Source: Acidimicrobiales bacterium (GTDB lineage Bacteria; Actinomycetota; Acidimicrobiia; Acidimicrobiales; Poriferisodalaceae). Taken from it: DNA of 64,000 nucleotides. Where the stretch lies: assembly GCA_009843525.1 (NCBI GenBank), contig VYDH01000020.1, positions 62,001-126,000 on the forward strand. The letters are read 5' to 3'. The notes beneath the pieces are model-generated. The model did not search any database. It had not been told where the DNA came from and saw only the letters and a list, made by a program, of their open reading frames with translations. This document shows, one piece after another, positions 16,414 through 25,821 of this stretch. The position numbers were made by a program, and so were the translations under genes. Numbering within the stretch: the stretch's first letter is position 1; the number at the start of each line of letters is the position of its first letter.

Positions 16414-17598
16414 ATGGAATTCCGACGGATCGGTGGCCTGCCGCCGTATGTGTTCACCATCATCGACACACTGAAGATCGAGCGCCGGCGCGCCGGCGCC
16501 GACGTCATCGACCTGGGTTTCGGCAACCCCGACCTGCCGTCGCCCGAACGTGCCGTGAAGAAGCTGGCGGAGGCTGCTCTCAACGCCCGCAACCACCGGT
16601 ACTCCGCCAGCCGGGGCATCCCGAAGTTGCGCGCCGCGGTCGGCGACCTGTACCGGCGCAAATGGAACGTCGAGCTCGATCCCAACACCGAGATCATCAA
16701 CACGATCGGCGCGAAGGAGGGCTTCTCGCACTTGATGTGGACCTTGCTGGCGCCTGGGGATGCCTGCCTGGTGCCGGCGCCGTCGTACCCGATTCACATC
16801 TTCGGCCCGCTCTTTACGGGCGCCAGTGTGCGAGAAGTGCCGCTCGACACCGGCGATACCTTCTTCGAGCGCCTAGTGGAACGTTTCGAGTACTCCTGGC
16901 CGCGGCCACGAGTGATCGTGCTGTCATTCCCACACAACCCCACGACCGCCTGCGTGGATCTGGAGTTCATGCAGCGCATCGTGGATTTCGCGCGTGAACG
17001 CGAGGTGATGCTCGTTCACGATTTTGCCTACGCGGATCTGGGATTCGACGGCTACGAACCGCCGTCGATCCTGCAGGCCGAGGGAGCGAAGGATGTGGCC
17101 GTCGAGTTCTACAGCCTCACGAAATCGTTCTCGATGGCGGGCTGGCGGGTTGCGTTCTGCCTGGGCAATGCCGAGGTGATCGCAGCGCTCGCCAAGCTCA
17201 AGAGCTATCTCGACTACGGCACGTTCCAGCCGATTCAGATCGCGGCGACGGTGGTCATGAACGAGGAGCAGGACTATCCCAGCGAGATACGCGAGACCTA
17301 CTGCAACCGGCGCGATGTGCTGGTGCGCGGGCTGGGCCGCATCGGCTGGGAGCTTGCACCGCCGAAGGGCACAATGTTCGCCTGGGCCGAGATCCCCGAA
17401 CCGTACCGGCACATGGGGTCGGTCGAGTTCTGCAAGCTGCTCGTGAACGAAGCGAATGTGGCGCTGTCGCCGGGAGTCGGTTTCGGCCCTGGCGGCGAGG
17501 GACACGTGCGTTTCGCTCTGGTCGAGAACGAGCATCGGATCCGCCAGGCCATCAGCCAGCTCCGCGGTGCTCTCGACCAGCTGACACAGCCCGACTGA
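16414..17598 (+). CDS. Class I/II pyridoxal phosphate aminotransferase (AlaC-like)
   Basis: A fold-type I aminotransferase of 394 residues. It starts RIGGLPPYVFTIIDTLK, then DLGFGNPDLPSP, the substrate-binding loop. NPTTACVDLEF and DFAYADLGFDG hold the cofactor-ring Asn and Asp/Tyr, and YSLTKSFSMAGWR contains the Schiff-base Lys237. This pattern is that of the glutamate-pyruvate aminotransferase AlaC and related alanine/diaminopimelate transaminases, so transfer between alanine and glutamate is the best guess. ATG 16414 starts the homologous part; the upstream open frame overlaps the SRPBCC gene in another frame and is ignored. Its stop is three bases from the stop of the convergent glycerol kinase. 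Confidence 0.88.
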   Translation: MEFRRIGGLPPYVFTIIDTLKIERRRAGADVIDLGFGNPDLPSPERAVKKLAEAALNARNHRYSASRGIPKLRAAVGDLYRRKWNVELDPNTEIINTIGAKEGFSHLMWTLLAPGDACLVPAPSYPIHIFGPLFTGASVREVPLDTGDTFFERLVERFEYSWPRPRVIVLSFPHNPTTACVDLEFMQRIVDFAREREVMLVHDFAYADLGFDGYEPPSILQAEGAKDVAVEFYSLTKSFSMAGWRVAFCLGNAEVIAALAKLKSYLDYGTFQPIQIAATVVMNEEQDYPSEIRETYCNRRDVLVRGLGRIGWELAPPKGTMFAWAEIPEPYRHMGSVEFCKLLVNEANVALSPGVGFGPGGEGHVRFALVENEHRIRQAISQLRGALDQLTQPD

Positions 17599-17601
17599 GG
17601 C

Positions 17602-19116
17602 TTACTGGTTGCCTTCGTCGGGCCGCCAGCGCAGCGTGCGTTCGAGTGCTTGCCGCCAGAGCGCATAGAGACGGTCGGCGATGTCGCGGGTGGCTTGGTC
17701 GTCTGAGGGTTCGAAACGCCGGTCCAGCCGCCACACCGACGCTGCCTCGACCGGTGAAGCCCACACGCCCCCCGCCAGCCCGGCCAGCATCGCCGCACCC
17801 AGGGCGGTGGTTTCCGTCACGATCGGCCGGCTGACCGGCGCGCCCAGCTGGTCGGCCTGGATGCTGCACAGCAAGTTGTTCACCGCTGCACCGCCATCGA
17901 TCCTGAGTTCGGCGATCTCGCGCCCGGCGGCAGCACTCATCGTCTGGACGACGTCGCGGGTCTGCAGTGCCATGGACTCGATCGTGGCTCGAGCGATGTG
18001 CGCCGGCGTGGACGCGAACGTCAGACCCATGATCGCTCCCCGAGCTGATGGGTCCCACCACGGGCTGCCGAGGCCGGCGAACGCCGGCACTACGACGACA
18101 CCCGCGCTGTCGGGCACGCTTTCGGCCAGCGTCTCGATCGCTGCGGCATCGCTGGCCCCGTGCAGGACGTCGGTGAGCCAGCCCACGGCGGAGCCCGTTG
18201 CGAAGATCGACCCTTCGAGCGCGAACGTCGGTCCGGACCCCAGATCCCAGGCCACGGTCGTGAGCAGCCCGTCGACCGGTTCGGGACACTCGCCTCCGAC
18301 GTTCATCAGGACGAACGAGCCCGTTCCGTAGGTGTTCTTGGCCATCCCGACGTCGTGACAGCCCTGTCCGAACAGCGCAGCCTGCTGGTCTCCCGCGACA
18401 CCGCTGACGGCGATGCCCGGTCCCAGCGCCGTGGTGTCCGCCGTCACGCAGAAGCGTCCGGCCGAGGGGCGTATCTCCGCCAGCGCCCCTTTGGGCACCG
18501 AGAGCAGGTCGCACATTGGCTCGGACCAGTCACCGTCGTTGATGTCGTAGAGCAGCGTGCGCGAGGCATTGGTCGGGTCGGTGACGAACGCGGCGCCCCC
18601 GCTGAGCTTCCACATCAGCCAGCTGTCGACGGTCCCCAGAGCCAGGGATGCATTTGCCGAAACGCCGCCATCACGCAAGAGCCACTCAGCCTTGGTGCCG
18701 CTGAAATAGGGGCTGAGCACGAGGCCGGTCCGCTGCCGCACCTCTGGCAGGTGACCGGCGGCCTGCAGCTCCTCGCAGCGTGACGCCGTGCGCACGTCCT
18801 GCCAGACGAGAGATCGTGCAAGCGGCTGGGATGAGCGACGATCCCACGCCACGATGGTCTCGCGCTGGTTGGTGATGCCAATCGCTGCCACCGGAGGCAT
18901 CCGCCCGTCTTCGAGCGCGCGGAGGCTGGCGCAGAGCTCGTCGAGGGTGGCGACTGTTGCATCCCAGATCTCGTTCGGGTCGTGCTCCACCAGGCCGGGG
19001 CCCGGATAGTGCTGAGGGAACGGCCGGTAGGCGTACGCCACCTCGCCGCCAGTCTCGTCCGCCGCCATCGAGCGCACGCCCGTGGTGCCTGCATCGATTG
19101 CTATCACGAGCGCCAT
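17602..19116 (-). CDS. glpK: Glycerol kinase
   Basis: GlpK phosphorylates glycerol to sn-glycerol 3-phosphate with ATP. The FGGY-family N-terminus is AIDAGTTGVRSM (phosphate loop); then PGPGLVEHDPNEIWD, ITNQRETIVAWDR and LVWQDVRT, the glycerol- and ATP-site stretches found in glycerol kinases; GTVDSWLMWKLSGG; VAGDQQAALFGQG with the catalytic Asp; and KNTYGTGSFVLMN. Length (504) is exact for the family. The protein is cytosolic. No glpF or glpD lies near, so it is a stand-alone gene. It runs towards the aminotransferase and away from trkA, with 59 bases of shared upstream sequence. Confidence 0.95.
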   Translation of the reverse strand: MALVIAIDAGTTGVRSMAADETGGEVAYAYRPFPQHYPGPGLVEHDPNEIWDATVATLDELCASLRALEDGRMPPVAAIGITNQRETIVAWDRRSSQPLARSLVWQDVRTASRCEELQAAGHLPEVRQRTGLVLSPYFSGTKAEWLLRDGGVSANASLALGTVDSWLMWKLSGGAAFVTDPTNASRTLLYDINDGDWSEPMCDLLSVPKGALAEIRPSAGRFCVTADTTALGPGIAVSGVAGDQQAALFGQGCHDVGMAKNTYGTGSFVLMNVGGECPEPVDGLLTTVAWDLGSGPTFALEGSIFATGSAVGWLTDVLHGASDAAAIETLAESVPDSAGVVVVPAFAGLGSPWWDPSARGAIMGLTFASTPAHIARATIESMALQTRDVVQTMSAAAGREIAELRIDGGAAVNNLLCSIQADQLGAPVSRPIVTETTALGAAMLAGLAGGVWASPVEAASVWRLDRRFEPSDDQATRDIADRLYALWRQALERTLRWRPDEGNQ

Positions 19117-19175
19117 GGCGCCTCCCGCGTCATGATGACTTCGTATTCCAACAGCCCGAAGTAGGGTCGCCCATT

Positions 19176-20519
19176 GTGAGGATTCTCGTGGTGGGGGCCG
19201 GCGAGGTCGGAAGCTACATCGCCGGACGCCTCAGCCGTGAGGGCAACGATGTCATCGTCATCGACCAGCACTCGCGGCGTCTCGACGCGCTCGCCTCCGA
19301 GGTCGACCTGCTCACCGTGAACGGGAGCGGCACCAATCCCAGCGTGCTGGCAGAAGCCGGCCTTGAACGCGCTGAAGTCGTGGTGGCCGTCACCGATTCC
19401 GACGAGGTCAACCTGCTCGTGTGCATGCAGGCGAAGCAGGCAGGCGTACCAGCGACCGTCGCACGGCTGCAGGACGGCGACTTGCGCGGCACGCCGGGTC
19501 GCAGCCTTCGCAACGCAATTGGCGTCGACCTGGTGCTCGATCCCGATGAGCAGACCGCCGACGCCATCATGGACTTGCTCGTGTACCACGGCGTGTCCGA
19601 CATCAACGAGCTCGCGAACGGCGAAGTGCTGGTGGTGGGAGCACGCCTGGCGGAAGATGCCCCGCTGGTCGGCAAGACCATGGCCGAGATCGGCGCGTAC
19701 TACGAGCCGGAATGGGACTTCATCTTCGGCGCGCTGTCGCGCGACGGCGAGGTCACCGTCATGCGCCGCGAGACCACGCTGCAGCCGCACGACTTGCTCC
19801 GAGTGGTGTGCCGGCGCCAGGGGCGACGTGAGCTCATGGAGATCATGGGGTTGAGCCGCTCAGACGTGCGCCGCGTCATGATCCTGGGCGGGGGGCGCAC
19901 AGCCGCCTTGCTGGCCGGTCGGCTGCTTGAGCGTCACATTGAAGTCGTCATCATCGAGCAGCACCACGACCGCTGTCTCGAGCTCAGCGAGCGCCACGCC
20001 GGTGCACTCGTGCTGCATGGCGACATCACCGACATCGACGTGCTCGCGCGCGAGGGCGTCGGCACCTTCGACGCTGTGGTGGCCGTGACCGGAGAAGACG
20101 ATGCCAACGTCTTGGCCTGTCTGTATGCCAAGTCTGAAGGGGCCACCGAGACCATCGCCGTCGTGCATCGTCTGTCCTTGCTGCCGTTGCTGGAGCAGGT
20201 AGGCATCGACGCAGCGCTGTCGCCCCGCACGGCCAGCGCCAACATGGTCCTGCGGATGGTGCGCGGAGACGTCACTGCCGTGGCGACCTTCCTCGAAGGC
20301 GATGTCGAAGTACTCCAATTCGAAGTGGGTGCGGGTTCGAGCGCCGACGGTTCGTTCGTGCGCGAACTTCACCTTCCTGGCCAGATGCTGCTCGCAGCGA
20401 TCGTGCGGGACGGCAAGGCCCGCATTGCCCGGGGCCGGAGCGAGCTGAGGGCGCGGGACCACGTGGTCGCCTTTGTGACGCCTGACTGCGTGGACGAGGT
20501 CAAGCAGGCCTTTCGGTGA
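19176..20519 (+). CDS. trkA: Trk potassium uptake regulatory subunit TrkA
   Basis: The cytosolic NAD(H)/nucleotide-gated ring of the Trk system. Two RCK halves are clear: the first begins RILVVGAGEVGSYIAGRLS with GxGxxG and VIDQHSRRLD, the second VMILGGGRTAALLAGRLLE with VIIEQHHDRCLEL; each is followed by a TrkA-C domain (GEVLVVGARLAEDAPLVGKT and the last ~80 residues). At 447 residues it has the usual two-module length. GTG 19176 is chosen because it starts exactly at the first Rossmann strand; the open frame before it crosses the divergent glpK promoter. Its stop overlaps the start of the first trkH by four bases (GTGA), so channel and gate are translated together. Confidence 0.93.
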   Translation: MRILVVGAGEVGSYIAGRLSREGNDVIVIDQHSRRLDALASEVDLLTVNGSGTNPSVLAEAGLERAEVVVAVTDSDEVNLLVCMQAKQAGVPATVARLQDGDLRGTPGRSLRNAIGVDLVLDPDEQTADAIMDLLVYHGVSDINELANGEVLVVGARLAEDAPLVGKTMAEIGAYYEPEWDFIFGALSRDGEVTVMRRETTLQPHDLLRVVCRRQGRRELMEIMGLSRSDVRRVMILGGGRTAALLAGRLLERHIEVVIIEQHHDRCLELSERHAGALVLHGDITDIDVLAREGVGTFDAVVAVTGEDDANVLACLYAKSEGATETIAVVHRLSLLPLLEQVGIDAALSPRTASANMVLRMVRGDVTAVATFLEGDVEVLQFEVGAGSSADGSFVRELHLPGQMLLAAIVRDGKARIARGRSELRARDHVVAFVTPDCVDEVKQAFR

Positions 20520-22192
20520 CACCCCGTCCGGCACGCCGGGCTCGGGAGCGCGAGAGGCTTCGCCGTTTGGTGGTGCGAGCGGTGCGAGGCGCCGACGGTG
20601 CTCTGCACAGGTGGGCACGCGGACCGTACGAGTCGACACTTGCCATCACGGCTTTGGTCGTGCTGGCCGCCGCCTCGCCGGTGTTCGCAATATGCGCGGC
20701 GTTCGACTGGCTGTTCGGAGGACGGGTTGCTGCGAGCGGCGAGTCTGGCACCGATGCCGTCCCGCTGCTGGTTGCCGGCGCTGCCGTCGCCGTGTTCGCT
20801 CTGGGACTGTTGCGACTGTGCCGGTTCGAGCGGCGTATCACCGAGCGCCAGACCCTGACTGGGCTGGTGCTCGGATCGTTCGCAGCGGTGACCGCCGTCG
20901 CGATTGCACATCTCGCGACCGGCGCAGTGGAGCCCGGTGGCTTGGCGACCGCATTTGCCGAGGCAGCGGCGACGGTCACCGGCACCAACAGCACGACGAT
21001 CTCGGGGGCTGATCTCGGCGGCGGCATGCTGGCCCTGCGAGCGGTGGGACAGTGGCTGGGCGGGGCCGCATTCATCGTGGTGCTCGTTCGCGTGCTGCCC
21101 CACCTCGGCGTCGGCGGCCTGGACACCGACGGGGGAGTGGCGACTCGTTCGGCTCGCAGGCTGGCACCCCGCAGCGCCGGCACGATGGGTCGCCTGCTCC
21201 TGCTGTACGGCGCGCTCACTGTGCTGGTCGCCGTCGGCTACGCACTGGCGGGCATGCCGCTGCTGCAGAGCGGTTTGCATGCGCTGACTACGGCCTCCAC
21301 CGGCGGCTTCTCCACTCAGGCGGCCTCGCTGGGCGCATTCGACTCGGCAGCCGTTGAGTGGGTGGCGATCTTCGGCATGGCGGCAGGAGGCGTGAGCCTG
21401 CCGCTTATGTTCTTGGCGATCCGGCGCCGTGACCCGGCCCGGTTCATTCGCAGCTACGAATTCAGGCTCTACATCACGCTGATCATCTTCGCCACGGTGG
21501 CGGTGGCGCTGTTGCCACGCGACGGTGTCGACTGGACGCACATTCTCGGCCGCGAACACATCCGTGAATCGCTGTTTGCGGTGGTGTCGGTGATCTCAAC
21601 TACCGGCTTCCAGACCACTTCGCTCGTTGATCTGTCGACGGGCAGCCAAGCGCTGCTGATGGTGCTCATGCTGATCGGCGGCATGAGCGCGTCGATGGCC
21701 GGCGGATTCAAGGTGGTGCGGCTGCTGACACTGGCGTCGTTCATCGGACGCGAACTGCGTCGTGCCATCTACCCGTCGCTCGCCGAACGGCTGCGTCTGG
21801 GCCGCTCGACTATCTCCGAAACGACGATCGGCCGCATCACCGGCGAGCTGCTGCTTGCAGCGCTGCTGATCATCCCTGCCGCCGTACTGCTGGGTGCCAG
21901 CGGGCTGAACATCGTCGATGCGCTGACCTATGCCGTGTCCGCGCTGTCGAACGTCGGGCCTGCGATGGCCGCCGCGGACTCGACCGGGCACCTGGCCGTC
22001 GAGGGATCGACCGGCCACCTCGACGCGGTCAAACCGCTAGGTCGCATCACGGCCGGGCTGCTCATGATGTGCGGGCGCATGTCGGTGACCGCCGCGGCTG
22101 TGGCGCTGAGCGTCGCTGTCTATCCGGCGGTGGCTGCGGTTCGACACGGGCAGTGGCGTCGACGCAGGCCTCACGGAGTGAGAGTGCGGTGA
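20516..22192 (+). CDS. TrkH/KtrB-family potassium transporter, first paralogue
   Basis: An integral membrane potassium channel-like transporter of 558 residues. After a basic cytoplasmic N-terminus (RPARRARERERLRRLVV) come about ten hydrophobic segments and four pore loops: ATVTGTNSTTI, ASTGGFSTQ, VISTTGFQTTS and ALSNVGPAM, each with a filter glycine. Loop 1 looks like the KtrB form TVTG rather than the SGFTTTG of standard TrkH. It starts four bases inside trkA and overlaps the second trkH by four bases, giving a translationally linked trio. The N-terminal extension is longer than in most relatives. Transport of potassium is well supported; whether sodium is coupled is not known. Confidence 0.88.
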   Translation: MTPRPARRARERERLRRLVVRAVRGADGALHRWARGPYESTLAITALVVLAAASPVFAICAAFDWLFGGRVAASGESGTDAVPLLVAGAAVAVFALGLLRLCRFERRITERQTLTGLVLGSFAAVTAVAIAHLATGAVEPGGLATAFAEAAATVTGTNSTTISGADLGGGMLALRAVGQWLGGAAFIVVLVRVLPHLGVGGLDTDGGVATRSARRLAPRSAGTMGRLLLLYGALTVLVAVGYALAGMPLLQSGLHALTTASTGGFSTQAASLGAFDSAAVEWVAIFGMAAGGVSLPLMFLAIRRRDPARFIRSYEFRLYITLIIFATVAVALLPRDGVDWTHILGREHIRESLFAVVSVISTTGFQTTSLVDLSTGSQALLMVLMLIGGMSASMAGGFKVVRLLTLASFIGRELRRAIYPSLAERLRLGRSTISETTIGRITGELLLAALLIIPAAVLLGASGLNIVDALTYAVSALSNVGPAMAAADSTGHLAVEGSTGHLDAVKPLGRITAGLLMMCGRMSVTAAAVALSVAVYPAVAAVRHGQWRRRRPHGVRVR

Positions 22193-23739
22193 ACGGCCTA
22201 GGGCGACGACGCTTCGCGTCCACCCCAGTGCACATCAGCGGGGTGGCACTGATGTTCGTGGGGATCGGCATGGCGATCTCCGCCGGCGTCGCGCTCATCG
22301 ACGGTGGCGGAGGTGCGCTCGCGCTGGGGGTGTCGGCGGCGATCACCGCAGGCGTGGGCAGCGCCATGAACCGCAGCACGACGGCGTCGGGCCGGGCAGA
22401 CTCGCCGCTGGCGTTTGCCTCGGTGGCATGGGCATGGCTGGCGGTCTCGATAGCCGGCACGATGCCGTACCTGTTCAGTGGCGTGATCGGATGGAGCGAG
22501 GCCGACAACGCGTTGTTCGAGTCCATCTCGGGCTTCACCTGTACCGGCGCCACGATCCTGGCCGACATCGACGGCGTTCCACACGGCGTCCTCTTCTTCC
22601 GCAGCATGACCCAGTGGTTCGGCGGCATGGGCTTGATCGTGCTCGCGGTGAGCGTGCTGCCCGCACTGAAGGTGGGCGGCTTGGAGCTGATCGCCAACGA
22701 GGCACCCGGCCCCACAGCTGATCGCTTCACGCCGCGGATCGCCGCCACGGCCCGCCGGCTGTGGATGCTGTACGGGGCGTTCACGCTGGCGGTGATGCTC
22801 GCTTTGCTGGCAGCGGGAACCAGCCTGTTCGACGCGGTGGCGCATGCCTTCACCACCGTGGCTACTGGCGGCTTCTCGACGCACTCGGATTCGATTGCCG
22901 AGTTCGAGTCGGTGGCTGTCGAGCTGGTGTTGATCGCTGGCATGATCACCTGCGGCGCGAGCTTTTCGATCCATTGGCACCTGATCACGCGCACCCCCTC
23001 GCAGCGGCGGGGCTACTCGGAACTGCGCTGGTACCTGGGGCTCATCGGCGGTGCCGCCATTGCCCTGCTGGTGCTGAATTCGGGCAAGCTCAGCCTCGTC
23101 GACAACCTCCGGGAGGCAGCGTTCTACGCAGCCTCGCTGGGGTCGAATACCGGCTACGGCCTTACCGATTATGCGCACGAGCAATTCTGGACACCCGCGG
23201 CGCAGCTGGTGCTGCTGGCACTGTTCGTGGTCGGCGGCATGACAGGCTCGACCGCGGGCGGCATCAAAGTGCTGCGTCTGCAGATTGTGGCCCGCTACGC
23301 GATCCGGGAGGTCATCCGCGCACGCCACCGCAGGGCTGTGCTGCCGATGCGCCTGGGCGACACCACCGTGGCCGAGGACGTCGCGGCGCGGGCTCTGGGC
23401 TTTGTGCTGCTGTATCTGGGCCTTGCTCTGGCAGGCGGCGTGCTGATGACTGCGCTGGGCAACGATCTCGAGACCGGATTCTCCGGTGCAGTCTCCGCCA
23501 TCGGCACGGTGGGCCCAGCGCTGGGCGAGGCAGGGCCGACGAGTTCAGCGCTTGCGTTCGAACGTGCATCGCGGCCGGTGATGATGGTGCTCATGCTGTT
23601 CGGCCGGCTCGAGGTGTTCCCCACGATGCTGATGTTCGTGGCGGCGGTGCGTGCCGGCACCCGCTCGCGGTACCAGCGACCGACCGCCACACGCGGACCC
23701 CGCCGGCTCACACGGCTCCCGGCACGTCAGAGAGGTTGA
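22189..23739 (+). CDS. TrkH/KtrB-family potassium transporter, second paralogue
   Basis: A second TrkH of 516 residues, fully hydrophobic with about ten membrane segments. Its four pore loops are classical: ISGFTCTGATI, VATGGFSTH, SLGSNTGYG and AIGTVGPALG. It starts at a GTG inside the stop of the first trkH (GTGA). The two are clearly diverged, and the first loop differs most, so they may differ in selectivity or form alternative pores on the same TrkA ring; that is inference. The last 30 residues are basic. The stop codon directly abuts the stop of the convergent GerMN lipoprotein gene, leaving no space for an intrinsic terminator. Confidence 0.88.
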   Translation: MNGLGRRRFASTPVHISGVALMFVGIGMAISAGVALIDGGGGALALGVSAAITAGVGSAMNRSTTASGRADSPLAFASVAWAWLAVSIAGTMPYLFSGVIGWSEADNALFESISGFTCTGATILADIDGVPHGVLFFRSMTQWFGGMGLIVLAVSVLPALKVGGLELIANEAPGPTADRFTPRIAATARRLWMLYGAFTLAVMLALLAAGTSLFDAVAHAFTTVATGGFSTHSDSIAEFESVAVELVLIAGMITCGASFSIHWHLITRTPSQRRGYSELRWYLGLIGGAAIALLVLNSGKLSLVDNLREAAFYAASLGSNTGYGLTDYAHEQFWTPAAQLVLLALFVVGGMTGSTAGGIKVLRLQIVARYAIREVIRARHRRAVLPMRLGDTTVAEDVAARALGFVLLYLGLALAGGVLMTALGNDLETGFSGAVSAIGTVGPALGEAGPTSSALAFERASRPVMMVLMLFGRLEVFPTMLMFVAAVRAGTRSRYQRPTATRGPRRLTRLPARQRG

Positions 23740-24408
23740 TCATGACGAGACTGAGCGCAGCGGGGTCAGCGGCATCAGCTCGCTGAAGTCGTCAACCCGC
23801 AGCACGCGGGGCAGTTCACCGGGCCGCACTTGAGCAATCGTGCCGGCGCCGTCGGGAAGCGATTGTGCCACCCCGTCGAGAAAGAACAGCACGCCCTGGC
23901 TGTCACGTGCGAGCGCCGAGGCGGTGAGCACGAGCTGCGCCACTGCGCGTACTCGCTGAGCGCCCTCGACTTCGAAGAAGACCTCATTGAGGTGGATCGA
24001 CACGACGTTGTTGCGCAGGAGCTGCACGTCCACCACCTCGGTGCCGGCCGGGATCGCCGACTCCAGCCCGTTCTCGGCTTCGGTCGGTGTCGGACCGGCC
24101 AGCAGGTTGTTGAGCGGAGCATCGAGGAAGACAGGGGCGGCGAGCGGTCGCTGCAGCTCCACGAGCAAGCCGTCACGCAGGAAATAGACAGCATGCAATG
24201 ACGTGGTGGGAGTGTCAGGTCCCGCACCGACCACCGGTTCGTTCCGGTCGGGAAACACACCTGCCGGCACTTCGATGTGAGTCGGAGCGTCATCGGTCGG
24301 CAGACCGCACGCAGCGGCCGCGAGCGCCCACATCATCGACACGCAGATGCATCTCAGCACTGGCCTTCTCAGCACGCGCCTGCTTCGCTTGCAGCGGGTC
24401 CGTCTCAC
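23740..24408 (-). CDS. GerMN-domain lipoprotein (LpqB-like)
   Basis: A 222-residue exported lipoprotein: a basic N-terminus (RRTRCKRSRRVLRRP), a hydrophobic stretch and the lipobox ALAAAACG with Cys34. Residues ~70-190 form a GerMN domain (HAVYFLRDG, NNLLAGPTPTEAENGL, AIPAGTEVVDVQLLRNN, VSIHLNEVFFE), known from spore germination protein GerM and from LpqB. It is the third gene of an mtrA-mtrB operon, the same position LpqB holds in mycobacteria and streptomycetes, where LpqB acts with MtrB in the cell envelope. It is much shorter than LpqB because the C-terminal beta-propeller is absent. Its start overlaps the kinase gene's end by four bases. Confidence 0.84.
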   Translation of the reverse strand: MRRTRCKRSRRVLRRPVLRCICVSMMWALAAAACGLPTDDAPTHIEVPAGVFPDRNEPVVGAGPDTPTTSLHAVYFLRDGLLVELQRPLAAPVFLDAPLNNLLAGPTPTEAENGLESAIPAGTEVVDVQLLRNNVVSIHLNEVFFEVEGAQRVRAVAQLVLTASALARDSQGVLFFLDGVAQSLPDGAGTIAQVRPGELPRVLRVDDFSELMPLTPLRSVSS

Positions 24409-25820
24409 CGGTGCCCCGCGATGGGAAGCTCGACGACGAAGCGGGCGCCGCGCTCGCCGTCAGGCCGTGACTCGACGCGCACTGAGCCGCCGTGACGCCG
24501 GGTGTGCTCGTACACCAGGGCCAGACCGAGACCGGCACCAGTGCCCGCGCCTCGCTTGCGCGCCGCGGCGCCGCGTGTAAAGCGCTCGAAGACCAGATCA
24601 CGCTCGGAGGGCGTGACGCCCGGCCCGTCGTCTTCGACGGCGACGCGCACCAGGTTGCCGGGCCGTGAGATCCCCACCCGGGTGACACCGCCCCCGTGCT
24701 TCTCGGCATTGCGCAGCAGGTTGTCGAAGACCTGTGCGAGCCCTCGCTTGTCGCCGATCACCACAGCATTCGTGGCAGCAGCGGTGATGTTCAGCTCTAC
24801 ATCGGGCCCGAGTGTGCCGACGCGATGTTGCACCAGTTCTGTGATGTTGACGAGACCTCGCTCGAAGACCGATCCGTCGGCGTCAGGTCGGGAGATCTCC
24901 AAGAGGTCCTGCACGAGCTGCTGGAATCTGTCGACTTCGGCTGCGAGCAGGTCCAGTGCCGTTGCCCCTTGAGCGGACAGCTCATCGCGGTGGCCGTTCA
25001 GATAGTCGATCGAACTTCGCAGGGTCTGCAACGGCGATCGCAGCTCATGGCTCACATCGGACGCGAACCTCGCATCGCGCGCAATGCGGCGCTCCATGGC
25101 ATCTGCCATGTCGTTGAACGACTCGACGATCACGGCGAGGTCGGGATCGTCGCTGCGTTCAACTCGCGTGTCGAATCGACCGTGGGCGATCGAGTTCGCA
25201 GCGTCGGACACGGTGGCGAGCGGACGCAGCAGTCGCCCGCCGGCCCAGGCCCCGACGGCAACGCCGATCAGCACCGTCAGGGCCGCTCCGACACCCAGAA
25301 TCAGGCGCAGGCTCGCAAGTGTGGCTTCGATCTCCGAGAGGGGGACGACCTCGAAGTAGAGCGTCTCGCTGAGCTGCGATACCGCAGCCGGGCGCAGCCG
25401 CAAGCCCAGCGCTAGCTGGGGGACACCGTCGAGCCGGTACCGCATCGCGTGGGCTTGATCGGATCGCTCGACTGCCTCCACGAGTTCATCAGGAAGGTCG
25501 CTGGGCACGAGAGAAGGTGACCGCCAGATGTCGGGCCCGGTTCGGACAATGGAACGGCTGCCGCTGAGGCTCGGGAGCGATTCGAGCAGCACTGCGAAGT
25601 CAGGACTCTCCGCTCGTAGCGAGCCCTGCACCTGGGTGGCGTTTGCGAAGAACTGAGCCTCAGAGGAATCTTGGCGCAGACCCAGCATTGAGCCCCGGGA
25701 GAGGCTGTAGGTCATCACCACGAGCAGGAAGGCTGCCAGCAACGCGCCCAGGGTGAATGCCCCGACAACGCGGGCGCGAAGCGGCAACCGGCGCAGGGGC
25801 CGCGGCCGGCGCAGCCTCAC
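24405..25820 (-). CDS. Sensor histidine kinase, MtrB-like
   Basis: A membrane sensor kinase of 471 residues. Two membrane segments (about 17-40 and 171-195) frame an extracytoplasmic sensor domain of ~130 residues; a HAMP linker follows. The phosphorylated His258 is in VSHELRSPLQTL, and the ATPase domain has the N box (NLLRNAEKH), D box (EDDGPGV) and G box (GAGLGLAL). Order and neighbours (response regulator upstream, GerMN lipoprotein downstream) match MtrA-MtrB-LpqB, a system tied to wall metabolism and division in actinobacteria. GTG 25820 is chosen since it follows the regulator's stop by one base; 32 further residues upstream in frame are not kinase-like. Signal sensed: unknown. Confidence 0.9.
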   Translation of the reverse strand: MRLRRPRPLRRLPLRARVVGAFTLGALLAAFLLVVMTYSLSRGSMLGLRQDSSEAQFFANATQVQGSLRAESPDFAVLLESLPSLSGSRSIVRTGPDIWRSPSLVPSDLPDELVEAVERSDQAHAMRYRLDGVPQLALGLRLRPAAVSQLSETLYFEVVPLSEIEATLASLRLILGVGAALTVLIGVAVGAWAGGRLLRPLATVSDAANSIAHGRFDTRVERSDDPDLAVIVESFNDMADAMERRIARDARFASDVSHELRSPLQTLRSSIDYLNGHRDELSAQGATALDLLAAEVDRFQQLVQDLLEISRPDADGSVFERGLVNITELVQHRVGTLGPDVELNITAAATNAVVIGDKRGLAQVFDNLLRNAEKHGGGVTRVGISRPGNLVRVAVEDDGPGVTPSERDLVFERFTRGAAARKRGAGTGAGLGLALVYEHTRRHGGSVRVESRPDGERGARFVVELPIAGHR

Positions 25821-25821
25821 G

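Noticed and set aside
20930-21025. Apparent loss of the first filter glycine in the first TrkH
   Set aside because: A two-residue shift aligns it to the KtrB form TVTG, keeping the glycine.
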